Program-made: the position numbers and the translations under genes
Origin: CAZQXD01 sp964597315
GTDB taxonomy: Bacteria > Pseudomonadota > Gammaproteobacteria > Competibacterales > Competibacteraceae
Assembly (NCBI GenBank): GCA_964597315.1
Contig: CAZQXD010000004.1
Location: 50,836 to 114,835 of the forward strand
Direction: 5' to 3'
DNA length: 64,000 nt
Notes under the pieces: generated by a model
The model's input: the letters and a program-made list of their open reading frames with translations, nothing else
What the model was told of the DNA's origin: nothing
Databases searched by the model: none
In this document: in pieces, positions 8,478-16,817 of the stretch
How positions within the stretch are numbered: position 1 is the first letter of the stretch
How the letters are laid out: each line of letters begins with the position of its first letter

Positions 8478-9610
8478 AACCAGCATCATCCGTCGAGATG
8501 TCCATGGCACTGAACAGCACCGAAGAAATCCTGGAAGACCTGCGCCAGGGCAGGATGGTCATTATCATGGACGACGAGGACCGGGAAAACGAGGGCGACC
8601 TGCTGATGGCCGCCTCCATGGTCCGTCCCGAGGACATCAACTTCATGGCCCGCTACGGCCGGGGGCTGATCTGCCTGACCCTGACCCGGGAACGCTGCCG
8701 ACAATTACGCCTGCCCCTGATGGTCAGCGACAACGCCTCCCCCCATTCCACCAACTTCACCGTGTCGGTGGAAGCCGCAGAGGGGGTGACTACCGGCATT
8801 TCGGCCTATGACCGGGCTCATACCGTGCGCACTGCCGTGGCGCCGAACGCCCAGCCCGAGGATCTGGTGCAGCCGGGGCATATCTTCCCCCTGATGGCCC
8901 AGCCCGGAGGGGTGCTGACCCGGGCCGGTCACACCGAGGCCGGTTGTGACCTGACAAGGCTGGCGGGGCTGGAGCCGGCGGCGGTGATTGTGGAAATCCT
9001 CAACGAGGACGGCTCCATGGCCCGGCGCTCGGATCTGGACGTCTTCGCCCGAGAGCATGGTCTGAAGATCGGCACCATCGCCGACCTGATCCGCTATCGG
9101 ATTCGCAACGAAAAGACCGTGGAGCGGGTGGCCGAGTGCCCCCTGCCCACCGAACTGGGCACGTTCCGGCTGGTGACCTATCAGGATAGCATCGACCGGC
9201 AACTGCACTTTGCTCTCGTCAAGGGAGCAATCAGCGGGGAACAACCGGCCCTGGTGCGGGTCCATGTCCGCAATCTGTTGTCCGATATGCTGGGCGCCCA
9301 GTGGCCGGACCTGGGCTGGCCGCTACGGGACGCCCTGGGTCGGGTAGCCCGGGAGCCAGGAGCGGGGGTGGTGGTGATTCTGGGCCATCGGGAAGAACCC
9401 AAAGATATTATCCGCCGGTTGCGTATGCAGTCTTTGCCCGGCGGTAACGAACCGGTCCGGGGCGAGGATGTCACCGAACTGCGTACCTACGGCATCGGCG
9501 CTCAGATCCTGCTGGATATCGGGGTGCGGCGGATGCGGGTGCTGAGCGCGCCCAAGCGGCTCACCGGCTTGTCCGGCTTTGACCTGGAAGTGGTGGAGTA
9601 CGTGAGCTAG
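8474..9610 (+). CDS. ribB: 3,4-dihydroxy-2-butanone-4-phosphate synthase with degenerate GTP cyclohydrolase II domain (RibBX type)
   Basis: 378 residues. The N-terminal DHBP synthase domain (about 1-210) is intact: MDDEDRENEGDL, HSTNFTVSVEA, RAGHTEAG. It makes the four-carbon precursor of lumazine from ribulose 5-phosphate. The C-terminal GTP cyclohydrolase II-like domain lacks the zinc cysteine cluster: where active RibA has cysteines after VRVHSEC, this protein reads VRVHVRNLLSDMLGAQWPD. It is therefore unlikely to open GTP, and a separate RibA is expected elsewhere. ATG 8474 overlaps the ribE stop; internal ATGs at 8498 and 8504 (MALNSTEEI) are alternative starts. Confidence 0.94.
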   Translation: MKPASSVEMSMALNSTEEILEDLRQGRMVIIMDDEDRENEGDLLMAASMVRPEDINFMARYGRGLICLTLTRERCRQLRLPLMVSDNASPHSTNFTVSVEAAEGVTTGISAYDRAHTVRTAVAPNAQPEDLVQPGHIFPLMAQPGGVLTRAGHTEAGCDLTRLAGLEPAAVIVEILNEDGSMARRSDLDVFAREHGLKIGTIADLIRYRIRNEKTVERVAECPLPTELGTFRLVTYQDSIDRQLHFALVKGAISGEQPALVRVHVRNLLSDMLGAQWPDLGWPLRDALGRVAREPGAGVVVILGHREEPKDIIRRLRMQSLPGGNEPVRGEDVTELRTYGIGAQILLDIGVRRMRVLSAPKRLTGLSGFDLEVVEYVS

Positions 9611-9670
9611 GGTCGAGACAACGAACTGGATTCTTATCAGCCGCGCACGGCGGCTTCAACAGGCAAGCAC

Positions 9671-10147
9671 ATGCGTAATATCAAGATCATTGAGGGTGAA
9701 TTCACTCCCCAAGAGGCCCGCGTCGGACTGGTGGCCTCCCGTTTTAATGGCTTTATCGTTCAAAGCCTAGTGGAAGGGGCGGTGGATGCCTTGGTCCGTC
9801 ACGGGATGAAGGAGTCCGCCCTTGAGCTAGTCTGGGTGCCAGGGGCCTTCGAGATACCACTGGCCGCCCAACGGCTGGCCGCCTCGGAGCGTTTTGATGG
9901 CATCGTCGCCTTGGGGGCGGTGATCCGCGGTTCTACCCCTCATTTCGACTACGTGGCCGGGGAGTGCGTCAAGGGCCTGTCCACCGTGTCCCTGGACAAC
10001 GACATCCCGATGGGTTTCGGGGTGCTGACCGTGGACAGCATCGAACAGGCGGTGGAACGGGCCGGCACCAAGGCCGGCAACAAAGGCGCCGAGGCCGCCT
10101 TGACGGTCCTGGAAATGATCAGCCTGCTGCGCAAACTGGGCGACTGA
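9671..10147 (+). CDS. ribH: 6,7-dimethyl-8-ribityllumazine synthase
   Basis: 158 residues of lumazine synthase, which condenses the RibB and RibD-pathway products and assembles into an icosahedral or decameric shell. Motifs: VASRFNGFIVQSLVEGA, VPGAFEIPLAAQ, ALGAVIRGSTPHFDYV, GFGVLTVDSIEQA and the C-terminal GNKGAEAALTVLEM. It lies 60 bases after ribBA and only 3 bases before nusB. Confidence 0.97.
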   Translation: MRNIKIIEGEFTPQEARVGLVASRFNGFIVQSLVEGAVDALVRHGMKESALELVWVPGAFEIPLAAQRLAASERFDGIVALGAVIRGSTPHFDYVAGECVKGLSTVSLDNDIPMGFGVLTVDSIEQAVERAGTKAGNKGAEAALTVLEMISLLRKLGD

Positions 10148-10150
10148 GCT

Positions 10151-10612
<462 letters not shown>

Positions 10613-10672
10613 GCCCGGAACGACGGCGGATAGACTACTATCCAGGGTAGGGGGCTTTGCGAGGAATCGGCC

Positions 10673-11146
10673 ATGGTCTATACCCTCCATACCATACTCT
10701 GCGCCATCGATTTAGGTCCTCGGGACTCGGAAGTGATCCGTCATGCCGCCGATCTGGCGCGGAGTTGCGGCGCTCAGTTGCAGCTCCTCAACGTGGTGGA
10801 GCCTTTAAGCGATTTCAACCGCTCATTGGTGGACAGCTATGTACCGGATGACAAGCTCCAGGTACTGCGCGACGAGGGCTTTGACGAGGCTCGCCGATTC
10901 ATAGCGGACCGTTTGCGGGAGTACCGGCGAGTCGCCGGGGCGCCGGCGCCGGTGGGCGGGGTCCAGGTGTTGGAGGGCCCTGTCGCCAAAGTGATCCTGG
11001 AACAGGCCCAACAGCTCGGGGCCGATCTCGTTGTGCTAGGTTCCCATGGCCATAGCGCCCTGGGGGAGATGTTGATCGGTTCGGTGGCGCATCAGGTGAC
11101 CATAAAATCCCGGACGCCGGTGCTGCTGGTGCCGGTCCGGGAATGA
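10673..11146 (+). CDS. Universal stress protein (UspA family)
   Basis: 157 residues of a single Usp domain. The start is TILCAIDLGPRDSEVIRHAADLA and the C-terminal nucleotide-binding pattern is LVVLGSHGHSALGEMLIGSVAHQV followed by PVLLVPV, the G-2x-G-9x-G type that binds ATP. It is a cytoplasmic stress protein whose precise role is unknown. It follows nusB by 60 bases and ends convergent with the FadR-type regulator. Confidence 0.92.
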   Translation: MVYTLHTILCAIDLGPRDSEVIRHAADLARSCGAQLQLLNVVEPLSDFNRSLVDSYVPDDKLQVLRDEGFDEARRFIADRLREYRRVAGAPAPVGGVQVLEGPVAKVILEQAQQLGADLVVLGSHGHSALGEMLIGSVAHQVTIKSRTPVLLVPVRE

Positions 11147-11154
11147 GCAAGTCC

Positions 11155-11904
11155 TCAGCCCAGCCCTCGCAGTCGACGCCGTGATCGGCGAATCCGCTGG
11201 TTTTCCTCGTCTATATCCCGCAAGGCTCGCTTGATATAAGCCAGATGCTCGTGAGCGGCGCCGCGAGCGGCTTCGGGGTCACCCTCCAGCACCGCTCGAA
11301 ACAGGGCTTCATGCTGGCGCCGCACCTGATCGCTGGCGCCAGCCCGGGTGAAGAGTTTAGCGTGGGAGGTGAAAATACCGCTTTGCAGGAGCCGGAATAA
11401 ACCGCCCATGACATGGAGCAGCACCACGTTATGGGCCGCCTCGGCGATGCCCAGGTGAAACTCGGCGTCGGCCTTCGCCTCGGCGACGGGATCATCGCCC
11501 CGCTCATGGATTGAACTCAGGGTCGCGTGGCGCTGTTTGAGCAGTTCCTTATCTTCGGCGGTACTCCGTAGGGCGGCGAAATAGGCCGCCACCCCCTCCA
11601 GGGCGTAGCGCATTTCCACCAGATCCCCCAGCGTCTCCGGGTGGTTGCGAAGCAGCCCCAACAATGGATTGACAAAGGCTGTGTCCATCATATTGGCTAC
11701 ATAGGTGCCGCCGCCTCGGCGACTCTCCACCAGCCCCCGTGCCGCTAGCTGTTGGAGGGCCTCCCGCAAAGATGGCCGGGATACCTGGAAATGTTCCGCC
11801 AACTCCCGCTCTGGCGGCAACCGCTGCCCGGGTTTTAGGCCACCTTCCAGTATCAGTGACTCGATTTCGTGAACGATGGCATCGGCGATTTTGGGAGGTT
11901 TCAC
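11155..11904 (-). CDS. GntR family regulator, FadR/FCD subfamily (PdhR/LldR-like)
   Basis: 249 residues starting at GTG 11904. The N-terminal winged helix (GQRLPPERELAEHFQVSRPSLREALQQL) precedes an all-helical FCD effector domain with metal-ligand-type histidines (DAEFHLGIAEAAHN, RQHEALFRAV, EHLAYIKRAL). Such proteins usually sense carboxylic acids. The gene is divergent from a TRAP operon of the 2-oxoacid type, so it probably controls uptake of that substrate. The C terminus is very basic (RIRRSRRRLRGLG). Confidence 0.92.
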   Translation of the reverse strand: MKPPKIADAIVHEIESLILEGGLKPGQRLPPERELAEHFQVSRPSLREALQQLAARGLVESRRGGGTYVANMMDTAFVNPLLGLLRNHPETLGDLVEMRYALEGVAAYFAALRSTAEDKELLKQRHATLSSIHERGDDPVAEAKADAEFHLGIAEAAHNVVLLHVMGGLFRLLQSGIFTSHAKLFTRAGASDQVRRQHEALFRAVLEGDPEAARGAAHEHLAYIKRALRDIDEENQRIRRSRRRLRGLG

Positions 11905-12254
11905 AATAGTGTGACCTCGTATAAACAGGGTATGACCAATTTATTTTAGTTCTTCATTATTAATGAATGGTATAGACTTGAGTAGGGGGAATTTCAATAT
12001 CAAGTTGACCTAATTGAAGTTTTTTCAGAGAATATTGGTCAGATCACTTTACCTAAACCCGGTAGTGATCTCGGCGCCCTATTAGATAAGACGCTAGGCG
12101 CCGATCGCTTCCCGGTGGAATGCCGGGTTTTTCCAGCTACAAGGCATTGTGAGAAATAGTCGCACTCGTTTTGCTAACGGTAGCCATAAATCTTGGCTAC
12201 TTTTAGGGTGCCGGTAATCATTGGCGAGCAATAATCCCTTGGAGGATGATTTCG
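11905..12254. promoter_or_regulatory. Divergent control region with candidate FadR-family operators
   Basis: AT-rich 350-base region between the regulator and the TRAP operon. Candidate sites: ATTGGTCAGATCACT at 12034-12048, which resembles the TTGGT-N3-ACCAA half-site pattern known for PdhR/LldR-type regulators; TGACCAAT at 11933-11940; and the inverted repeat TCACA-ATAG-TGTGA at 11901-11914, which overlaps the regulator's start. GGAGG at 12241-12245 is the ribosome site that selects ATG 12255 for the binding protein. Confidence 0.5.
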
Positions 12255-13328
12255 ATGAAGAAAGTTTTTACCTCGGTATGTCTGGCGGCGACGGTGGCGC
12301 TGGCGGGTCCGGCGCTGGCCCAGGATAAAGTCCGCTGGCGGGTGCCGGTGGCGTTTCCCTCGGCGTTGCCGGGACTGGGTGACACGGTCAATTACGTTGC
12401 CGATACCTTGAAGGCGGCCTCGGGCGGCAACATCCAGATGAAAGTGGAAGAACCGGGCAAGATTGTGCCGCCGTTCGGCATTTTCGATGCCCTCAAGGAA
12501 GGCAAGATCGACGCCGGCTATACCTGGATTGGCTATGACCAAGGCAAGATTCCCGCCTCGGCGCTATTTGCCGCCGTGCCTTTCGGCTTCGAGCCTTGGG
12601 AGTTCATGACCTGGATTTACGAAGGCGGCGGCAAGGAACTGGTCCAAGAGGTTTATGCTCCCCACAATATCGTCCCTGTGCCCTGCGGCGTTATCGGTCC
12701 CGAGACCGCCGGATGGTTCCGCAAGGAAATCAAAAGCCTGGATGATGTCAAAGGGCTGAAGATCCGCTTTGCCGGCCTGGGGGGCAAAGTGATGCAAAAG
12801 CTGGGGGCTTCGGTGACCATGCTGCCTGGAGGTGAGATTTTCCAGGCTCTGGAGAAAGGCGCCATCGACGCCACGGAGTTTTCCATGCCGGCTATCGATC
12901 AGCGGCTGGGTTTCGATAAAGTGGCCAAGTACAACTACTTTCCTGGTTGGCATCAGCCCTTTACCGCCCAATATCTGGTCGTGAACAAAGAAAAATGGGA
13001 CGCCCTGTCCGAGGCTAATCAGGCCATGATCGAAATGGCTTGCACCGCCGGCATGGCCCGGGCCATTGCCCGGGGCGAGGCGGGCCAGGGGGAAGTGATC
13101 GAGAAATTCAAGAGCGAAGGCATCAACGCCCAGACCTTGCCCGATGAACTGCTGTTTGAGTTGCACAAGGTAACCAACGAGGTATTGGATGAGGAGGCCG
13201 CAGCGGACGCCGAGTTCAAGAAAGTCCTGGACAGCCAGCGGGCGTTCATGAAGACCTATCGGACCTGGAAGGGCTTGGCCTACCTGCCCCGAGACTTCGA
13301 AGAGCAGGTGGAAAACCAGAACCAGTAA
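12255..13328 (+). CDS. TRAP transporter solute-binding protein (DctP/TakP type)
   Basis: 357 residues. GGAGG sits directly against the earlier ATG at 12246, so ATG 12255 is the better start and gives a clean signal peptide (MKKVFTSVCLAATVALAGPALAQ). The mature protein is a TRAP periplasmic binding protein with the family arginine in GLKIRFAGLGGKVMQKLG, which pairs with a substrate carboxylate. GPETAGWFRKEI and the length resemble 2-oxoacid-binding TakP proteins. The exact substrate is inference. Confidence 0.93.
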   Translation: MKKVFTSVCLAATVALAGPALAQDKVRWRVPVAFPSALPGLGDTVNYVADTLKAASGGNIQMKVEEPGKIVPPFGIFDALKEGKIDAGYTWIGYDQGKIPASALFAAVPFGFEPWEFMTWIYEGGGKELVQEVYAPHNIVPVPCGVIGPETAGWFRKEIKSLDDVKGLKIRFAGLGGKVMQKLGASVTMLPGGEIFQALEKGAIDATEFSMPAIDQRLGFDKVAKYNYFPGWHQPFTAQYLVVNKEKWDALSEANQAMIEMACTAGMARAIARGEAGQGEVIEKFKSEGINAQTLPDELLFELHKVTNEVLDEEAAADAEFKKVLDSQRAFMKTYRTWKGLAYLPRDFEEQVENQNQ

Positions 13329-13342
13329 CCACCGAGACCCCA

Positions 13343-13370
13343 CCCCTCTCCCGTCCGGGGGAGGGGCGTT
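13343..13370 (+). terminator. Intra-operon hairpin after dctP
   Basis: A GC-rich inverted repeat (CCCCTCTCCC, loop, GGGGGAGGGG) followed by CGTTTT lies between the binding-protein and small-membrane-subunit genes. Hairpins here commonly stabilise or partly terminate the transcript so that the binding protein is made in excess. Confidence 0.55.
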
Positions 13371-13403
13371 TTCCAGGGGACAGCCAGCAGGGGGGATACG
13401 TTT

Positions 13404-14009
13404 ATGGTCGAGCAACCGCCGCCCAAGCCGGAATTTCATTTAAATCTGGATGACTTCATCCACCACACCGAACTGCCTCAAACCCGATTCTCAGCGGCCC
13501 TAGACCGGGTACTCAATACCATCGGCGAGTGGGTAGCCTGGGTCTGGGTGGTGCTGATGCTGGTGATCGTCCTCAACGTCACTCTGCGTTATGTCTTCGG
13601 TCAGGGGTTGATCGTGTTCGAGGAAATCCAATGGCATATCTATTCAGTGGGGTTTCTGGTCGCCCTATCCTACTGCCTGGTGCATGACGATCATGTGCGG
13701 GTGGACGTACTTCACGACCGGCTGAGCCTCAAGGTCCAGACTTGGATTGAGCTACTGGGGCTGCTGATTTTTCTGCTGCCCTTCGCGGGGCTGGTGTGCT
13801 GGTACGCCTTGCCCCTGGTGATGAACGCCTATGACATGGGCGAGGTGTCCGACGCCCCCGGCGGTCTGCCGTACCGCTGGCTGATCAAGCTGGTGCTGCC
13901 CATCGGTTTCGCGCTGCTGTGGATCGCGGCCATTTCCCGGTTGCTGCGCTGCACGGCGCTACTGTTTGGCTGGCCCCGGGCGCTGGTCAAACCATCCACC
14001 TCGGCCTAG
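13404..14009 (+). CDS. TRAP transporter small membrane subunit (DctQ)
   Basis: 201 residues with four predicted membrane helices, beginning WVAWVWVVLMLVIVLNVTLRY, and the DctQ signature EEIQWHIYSVGFLVALSYCLVHDDHVRVDVL. It joins the binding protein and large subunit in sodium-driven uptake. An N-terminal cytoplasmic stretch of about 45 residues is longer than usual. It is 12 bases upstream of dctM. Confidence 0.93.
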   Translation: MVEQPPPKPEFHLNLDDFIHHTELPQTRFSAALDRVLNTIGEWVAWVWVVLMLVIVLNVTLRYVFGQGLIVFEEIQWHIYSVGFLVALSYCLVHDDHVRVDVLHDRLSLKVQTWIELLGLLIFLLPFAGLVCWYALPLVMNAYDMGEVSDAPGGLPYRWLIKLVLPIGFALLWIAAISRLLRCTALLFGWPRALVKPSTSA

Positions 14010-14021
14010 GGGGCAGAGCGC

Positions 14022-15380
14022 ATGGAAATCAATGAAATACTCGCCATCGCGATGTTTCTGTCCTTTATCGTGCTGTTGTTCACCGGCTATCCGGTGGCCT
14101 GGATACTGGGTGGGCTGGCGGTGGTATTTACGCTGATCTCGGTCATTTTCATCGAATACTTCGATGCCTTCATCTTTGCCGACTGGGCGAATTTCTCCAT
14201 TGTGGTGGACCGCATCTGGGCGCTGATGACCAACTGGGTGCTGGTGGCGTTGCCCATGTTCATTTTCATGGGCCTGATGCTGGACCGCTCTGGGGTGGCC
14301 GAACAGCTCATGCTCAATATGGTCAAGTTGTTTGGCCGGGTTCGGGGAGGGTTGGCCATCACGGTGACCATCATCGGCATCCTGCTGGCCGCCTCCACAG
14401 GCATCATCGGCGCCTCGGTGGTGTTGTTGTGCGTGCTGTCCCTGCCGGTGATGCTGGCCCAGCAATACAGTGTGCGTCTGGCCGCCGGCACCATTTGTTC
14501 GGTGGGCACCCTGGGGATACTGATCCCGCCGTCGATCATGCTGGTGCTCATGGCCGATCAATTAGCCATGTCGGTGGGGGATTTATTCCTGGGCGCCTTG
14601 ATTCCCGGGGTGATGCTGGGGGTGCTGTATATCGTCTACATTCTGCTGGTGGCCTATTTCAACCCCAAGGCCGCGCCCCTGCCCGCCAACCGCGAACCCA
14701 TCACCCTAGGGCTGGTGCTTGGCGCCCTGAAAGCGGTCCTACCCCCGTCGCTGCTGATTCTGGCGGTGTTGGGTTCGATTTTCGCTGGCGTGGCCACCCC
14801 CACCGAAGCCTCCGGGGTGGGGGCATTCGGCGCCACGTTGTTGGCGGGACTCAATCGCAAGCTCAATTTACGGGTGTTCAAGGAAGTGTGCGTGGAAACG
14901 GGCAAAACCACAGCCTTTATCTTCGCTATTTTCCTGGGGGCCACGGCTTTTTCCCTGGTGCTGCGGGGGCTGGGGGGCGATGAGCTGATCGAGGGCGCCC
15001 TGCACGGCCTGCCTTTCGGGCCTACGGGCATCGTCATCTCTATCCTGTTCATCGCCTTTCTGCTGGGCTTTTTCCTGGACTGGATCGAAATCACCCTGAT
15101 CGTGCTGCCCCTGGTGGCGCCGGTGGTGACCGGGCTGGGCTTTGACCTGGTGTGGTTTACGGTGATGTTCGCGGTCTGCTTACAGACCTCGTTCCTGACC
15201 CCCCCGGTGGGTTTCGCCTTGTTCTACTTCAAGGGCGTGGCGCCGCCGGAGGTGGCTATCTCCGATATCTACTGGGGCGTGATACCGTTCATCATCCTCC
15301 AACTCGGTGGCCTGGCCTTGGTGTTTGTCTGGGACGATCTGGTGCTATGGTTGCCTAGAATGGCTTATGGCGGAGGCTGA
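14022..15380 (+). CDS. TRAP transporter large membrane subunit (DctM)
   Basis: 452 residues, highly hydrophobic, about 12 membrane helices. Family motifs are VALPMFIFMGLMLDRSG, GIIGASVVLLCVLSLPVML, GTLGILIPPSIMLVLMADQ and GVATPTEASGVGAFGA. This is the ion-coupled translocation subunit. A clear intrinsic terminator follows, ending the dctPQM operon. Confidence 0.95.
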   Translation: MEINEILAIAMFLSFIVLLFTGYPVAWILGGLAVVFTLISVIFIEYFDAFIFADWANFSIVVDRIWALMTNWVLVALPMFIFMGLMLDRSGVAEQLMLNMVKLFGRVRGGLAITVTIIGILLAASTGIIGASVVLLCVLSLPVMLAQQYSVRLAAGTICSVGTLGILIPPSIMLVLMADQLAMSVGDLFLGALIPGVMLGVLYIVYILLVAYFNPKAAPLPANREPITLGLVLGALKAVLPPSLLILAVLGSIFAGVATPTEASGVGAFGATLLAGLNRKLNLRVFKEVCVETGKTTAFIFAIFLGATAFSLVLRGLGGDELIEGALHGLPFGPTGIVISILFIAFLLGFFLDWIEITLIVLPLVAPVVTGLGFDLVWFTVMFAVCLQTSFLTPPVGFALFYFKGVAPPEVAISDIYWGVIPFIILQLGGLALVFVWDDLVLWLPRMAYGGG

Positions 15381-15401
15381 TTCCGTCCTGGGCTTGGACA
15401 G

Positions 15402-15431
15402 CGGGGCCTTGACGGCCCCGTTGGTTTTTTT
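15402..15431 (+). terminator. Intrinsic terminator of the dctPQM operon
   Basis: CGGGGCC and GGCCCCG form a 7-bp GC stem (loop TTGAC) followed by GTTGGTTTTTTT. The T-run abuts the stop of the convergent hydrolase gene. Confidence 0.85.
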
Positions 15432-16170
15432 AGTTTTTACGTAGCAGAAACCGCGCTAGCTCGGTGCCGAACGCCTCCCCCCGCCAGGTGTTGGTGGCGG
15501 TGACGTGGCTAGCATAGGGCAGCACATACAGTCCGGCGTCGGGAATGGCCCGGAACATCTCCAGAGCATGATCCAGGGGCGCCAGGGGGTCCCGGTCTCC
15601 CACCACCACCAGGGTGGGGCAGGGGATGCCCCCGAGGCTTTCCAGGGTGTGGGCATGGTCCGAGTCCGCCGGGTCCAGGGACTGGGCCACCCGGCCGATG
15701 ACGGTTTTCCAGGCGTCCGGCCCGCCCTGGGGTTCGTGGATGCGGGACAGCCAACGGTCCAGGCCGACGCTTTTCCAGTAATCCGGGTTGGCCATATCCT
15801 TGGTGCCGGCGTGGGAGTCCGAGTTTTTGCGGTAGCCCACCCGATAGACCACCAGCTTGTCCACCCGTTGGGGATAGTTCAGGGCCACCCACAGGGCAGT
15901 AGCCCCGCCCATGGACGAACCCACCAGGGCCGCTTTATCAATCTCCAGTTCGTCCAGCAGCTCGATCAGCGCCCGGCCGATGTCGCCGATGGCCAGCTTG
16001 TCCGCCACCATGGGGCTGCGGCCATGGCCCAGTTGGTCCGGGGCGATGACCCGGAACTGCTTGGCCAGGATGTGGATCTGGGGTTTCCATTCTTCCCCGC
16101 ACATGCCGCCGCTGTGCAGCAGCACCACGGGCCGGCCCTGGCCCTGTTCGGTATGATAAAGCCTGCTCAT
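15430..16170 (-). CDS. Alpha/beta hydrolase
   Basis: 246 residues of a single hydrolase domain. The oxyanion region is VVLLHSGGMCGEEW, the nucleophile elbow is LVGSSMGGATALW with the serine, the acid is likely in VVVGDRDPLAPLD, and the histidine is in YASHVTATNTW. The substrate is unknown. Its start overlaps the stop of a degenerate upstream reading frame (ATGA at 16167-16170), which suggests it was once coupled to a gene now broken. Confidence 0.9.
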   Translation of the reverse strand: MSRLYHTEQGQGRPVVLLHSGGMCGEEWKPQIHILAKQFRVIAPDQLGHGRSPMVADKLAIGDIGRALIELLDELEIDKAALVGSSMGGATALWVALNYPQRVDKLVVYRVGYRKNSDSHAGTKDMANPDYWKSVGLDRWLSRIHEPQGGPDAWKTVIGRVAQSLDPADSDHAHTLESLGGIPCPTLVVVGDRDPLAPLDHALEMFRAIPDAGLYVLPYASHVTATNTWRGEAFGTELARFLLRKN

Positions 16171-16386
16171 GTTATCTCCATCAGTGTGTCCAAGGTCGCG
16201 TCCGGCCGCTCCACGAACCGCATATGGCCGTGGCCCGCCAGCACCACCGAGCGGCCCTGGGGTAGGGCCGCCGCGTGGTTCCCATCACGCAACACCAACC
16301 CGGTGGTCTGGTAGATGGATGGCATGGCCCGGACGCCGAATGCCGGGTCTGGTCGCTGGTCGGCGTGGAAACTCAGGGTGTCGCTT
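16167..16386 (-). pseudogene. Remnant joining an O-acetylhomoserine sulfhydrylase start to a hydrolase-like tail
   Basis: On the minus strand an open frame without a usable start reads SDTLSFHADQRPDPAFGVRA, then IYQTTG and DGNHAAALPQG. This closely follows the N terminus of O-acetylhomoserine sulfhydrylase (MetY), which has TLALHAG, PDP, RA, PIYQTT and HAAAL in the same order. It then changes to RSVVLAGHGHMRFVERPDAT, which looks like the C-terminal end of an alpha/beta hydrolase, before a TGA that overlaps the next ATG. About 380 residues of MetY are missing. The assignment is from memory of the families and should be tested by alignment. Confidence 0.55.
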
Positions 16387-16479
16387 GGGCGTGGCCATGG
16401 TCGCGGGCCGTGGGTACGTGTCTGGACTATAGCAATGGTGGGGGAGGGTCGCCAGGCGCGCCGCCGGGGCCGCCGCCCC

Positions 16480-16815
16480 TCATCTCACTACCGTCACGCA
16501 GCCGGTCATCAGCAGCACCGCTGGCGTGGCCCGCAGCACCAGCACCGCCCCGCCGTCTTGGAGCCGTCCCACGAAGCCCGATGCGTCGGAATGGGCCTGC
16601 CAGGCCAACCCCAGCCAACCTTGTTGCAAGGGCGCGCCACCGGCCCGTAGCACGGCGTTGCCCGTGGTATTGCGGTCGGCGCCCGGAGGGAACACCGCCA
16701 CCACCGTACCGGCGGCCTGGGGGGGCAGGGCGGCGGCGTACAGGGTCAGGGCCATGACCGCCAGCCAGACCAGCAGCACCCCCAGGGCCAGTTTCAGCGC
16801 CAGCTTGTGGCCCAT
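16480..16815 (-). CDS. Small protein with one membrane helix, cotranscribed with MFS permease
   Basis: 111 residues starting MGHKLALKLALGVLLVWLAV, with an N-terminal membrane anchor or uncleaved signal and a further hydrophobic stretch at the C terminus (AVLVLRATPAVLLMTGCVTVV). The start lies 2 bases after the MFS stop, indicating coupling. No family was recognised; NTTGNAVLRAGGAPLQQGWLG may form a periplasmic domain. A longer minus-strand frame over the same bases is a shadow of the MFS gene. Confidence 0.6.
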   Translation of the reverse strand: MGHKLALKLALGVLLVWLAVMALTLYAAALPPQAAGTVVAVFPPGADRNTTGNAVLRAGGAPLQQGWLGLAWQAHSDASGFVGRLQDGGAVLVLRATPAVLLMTGCVTVVR

Positions 16816-16817
16816 GC

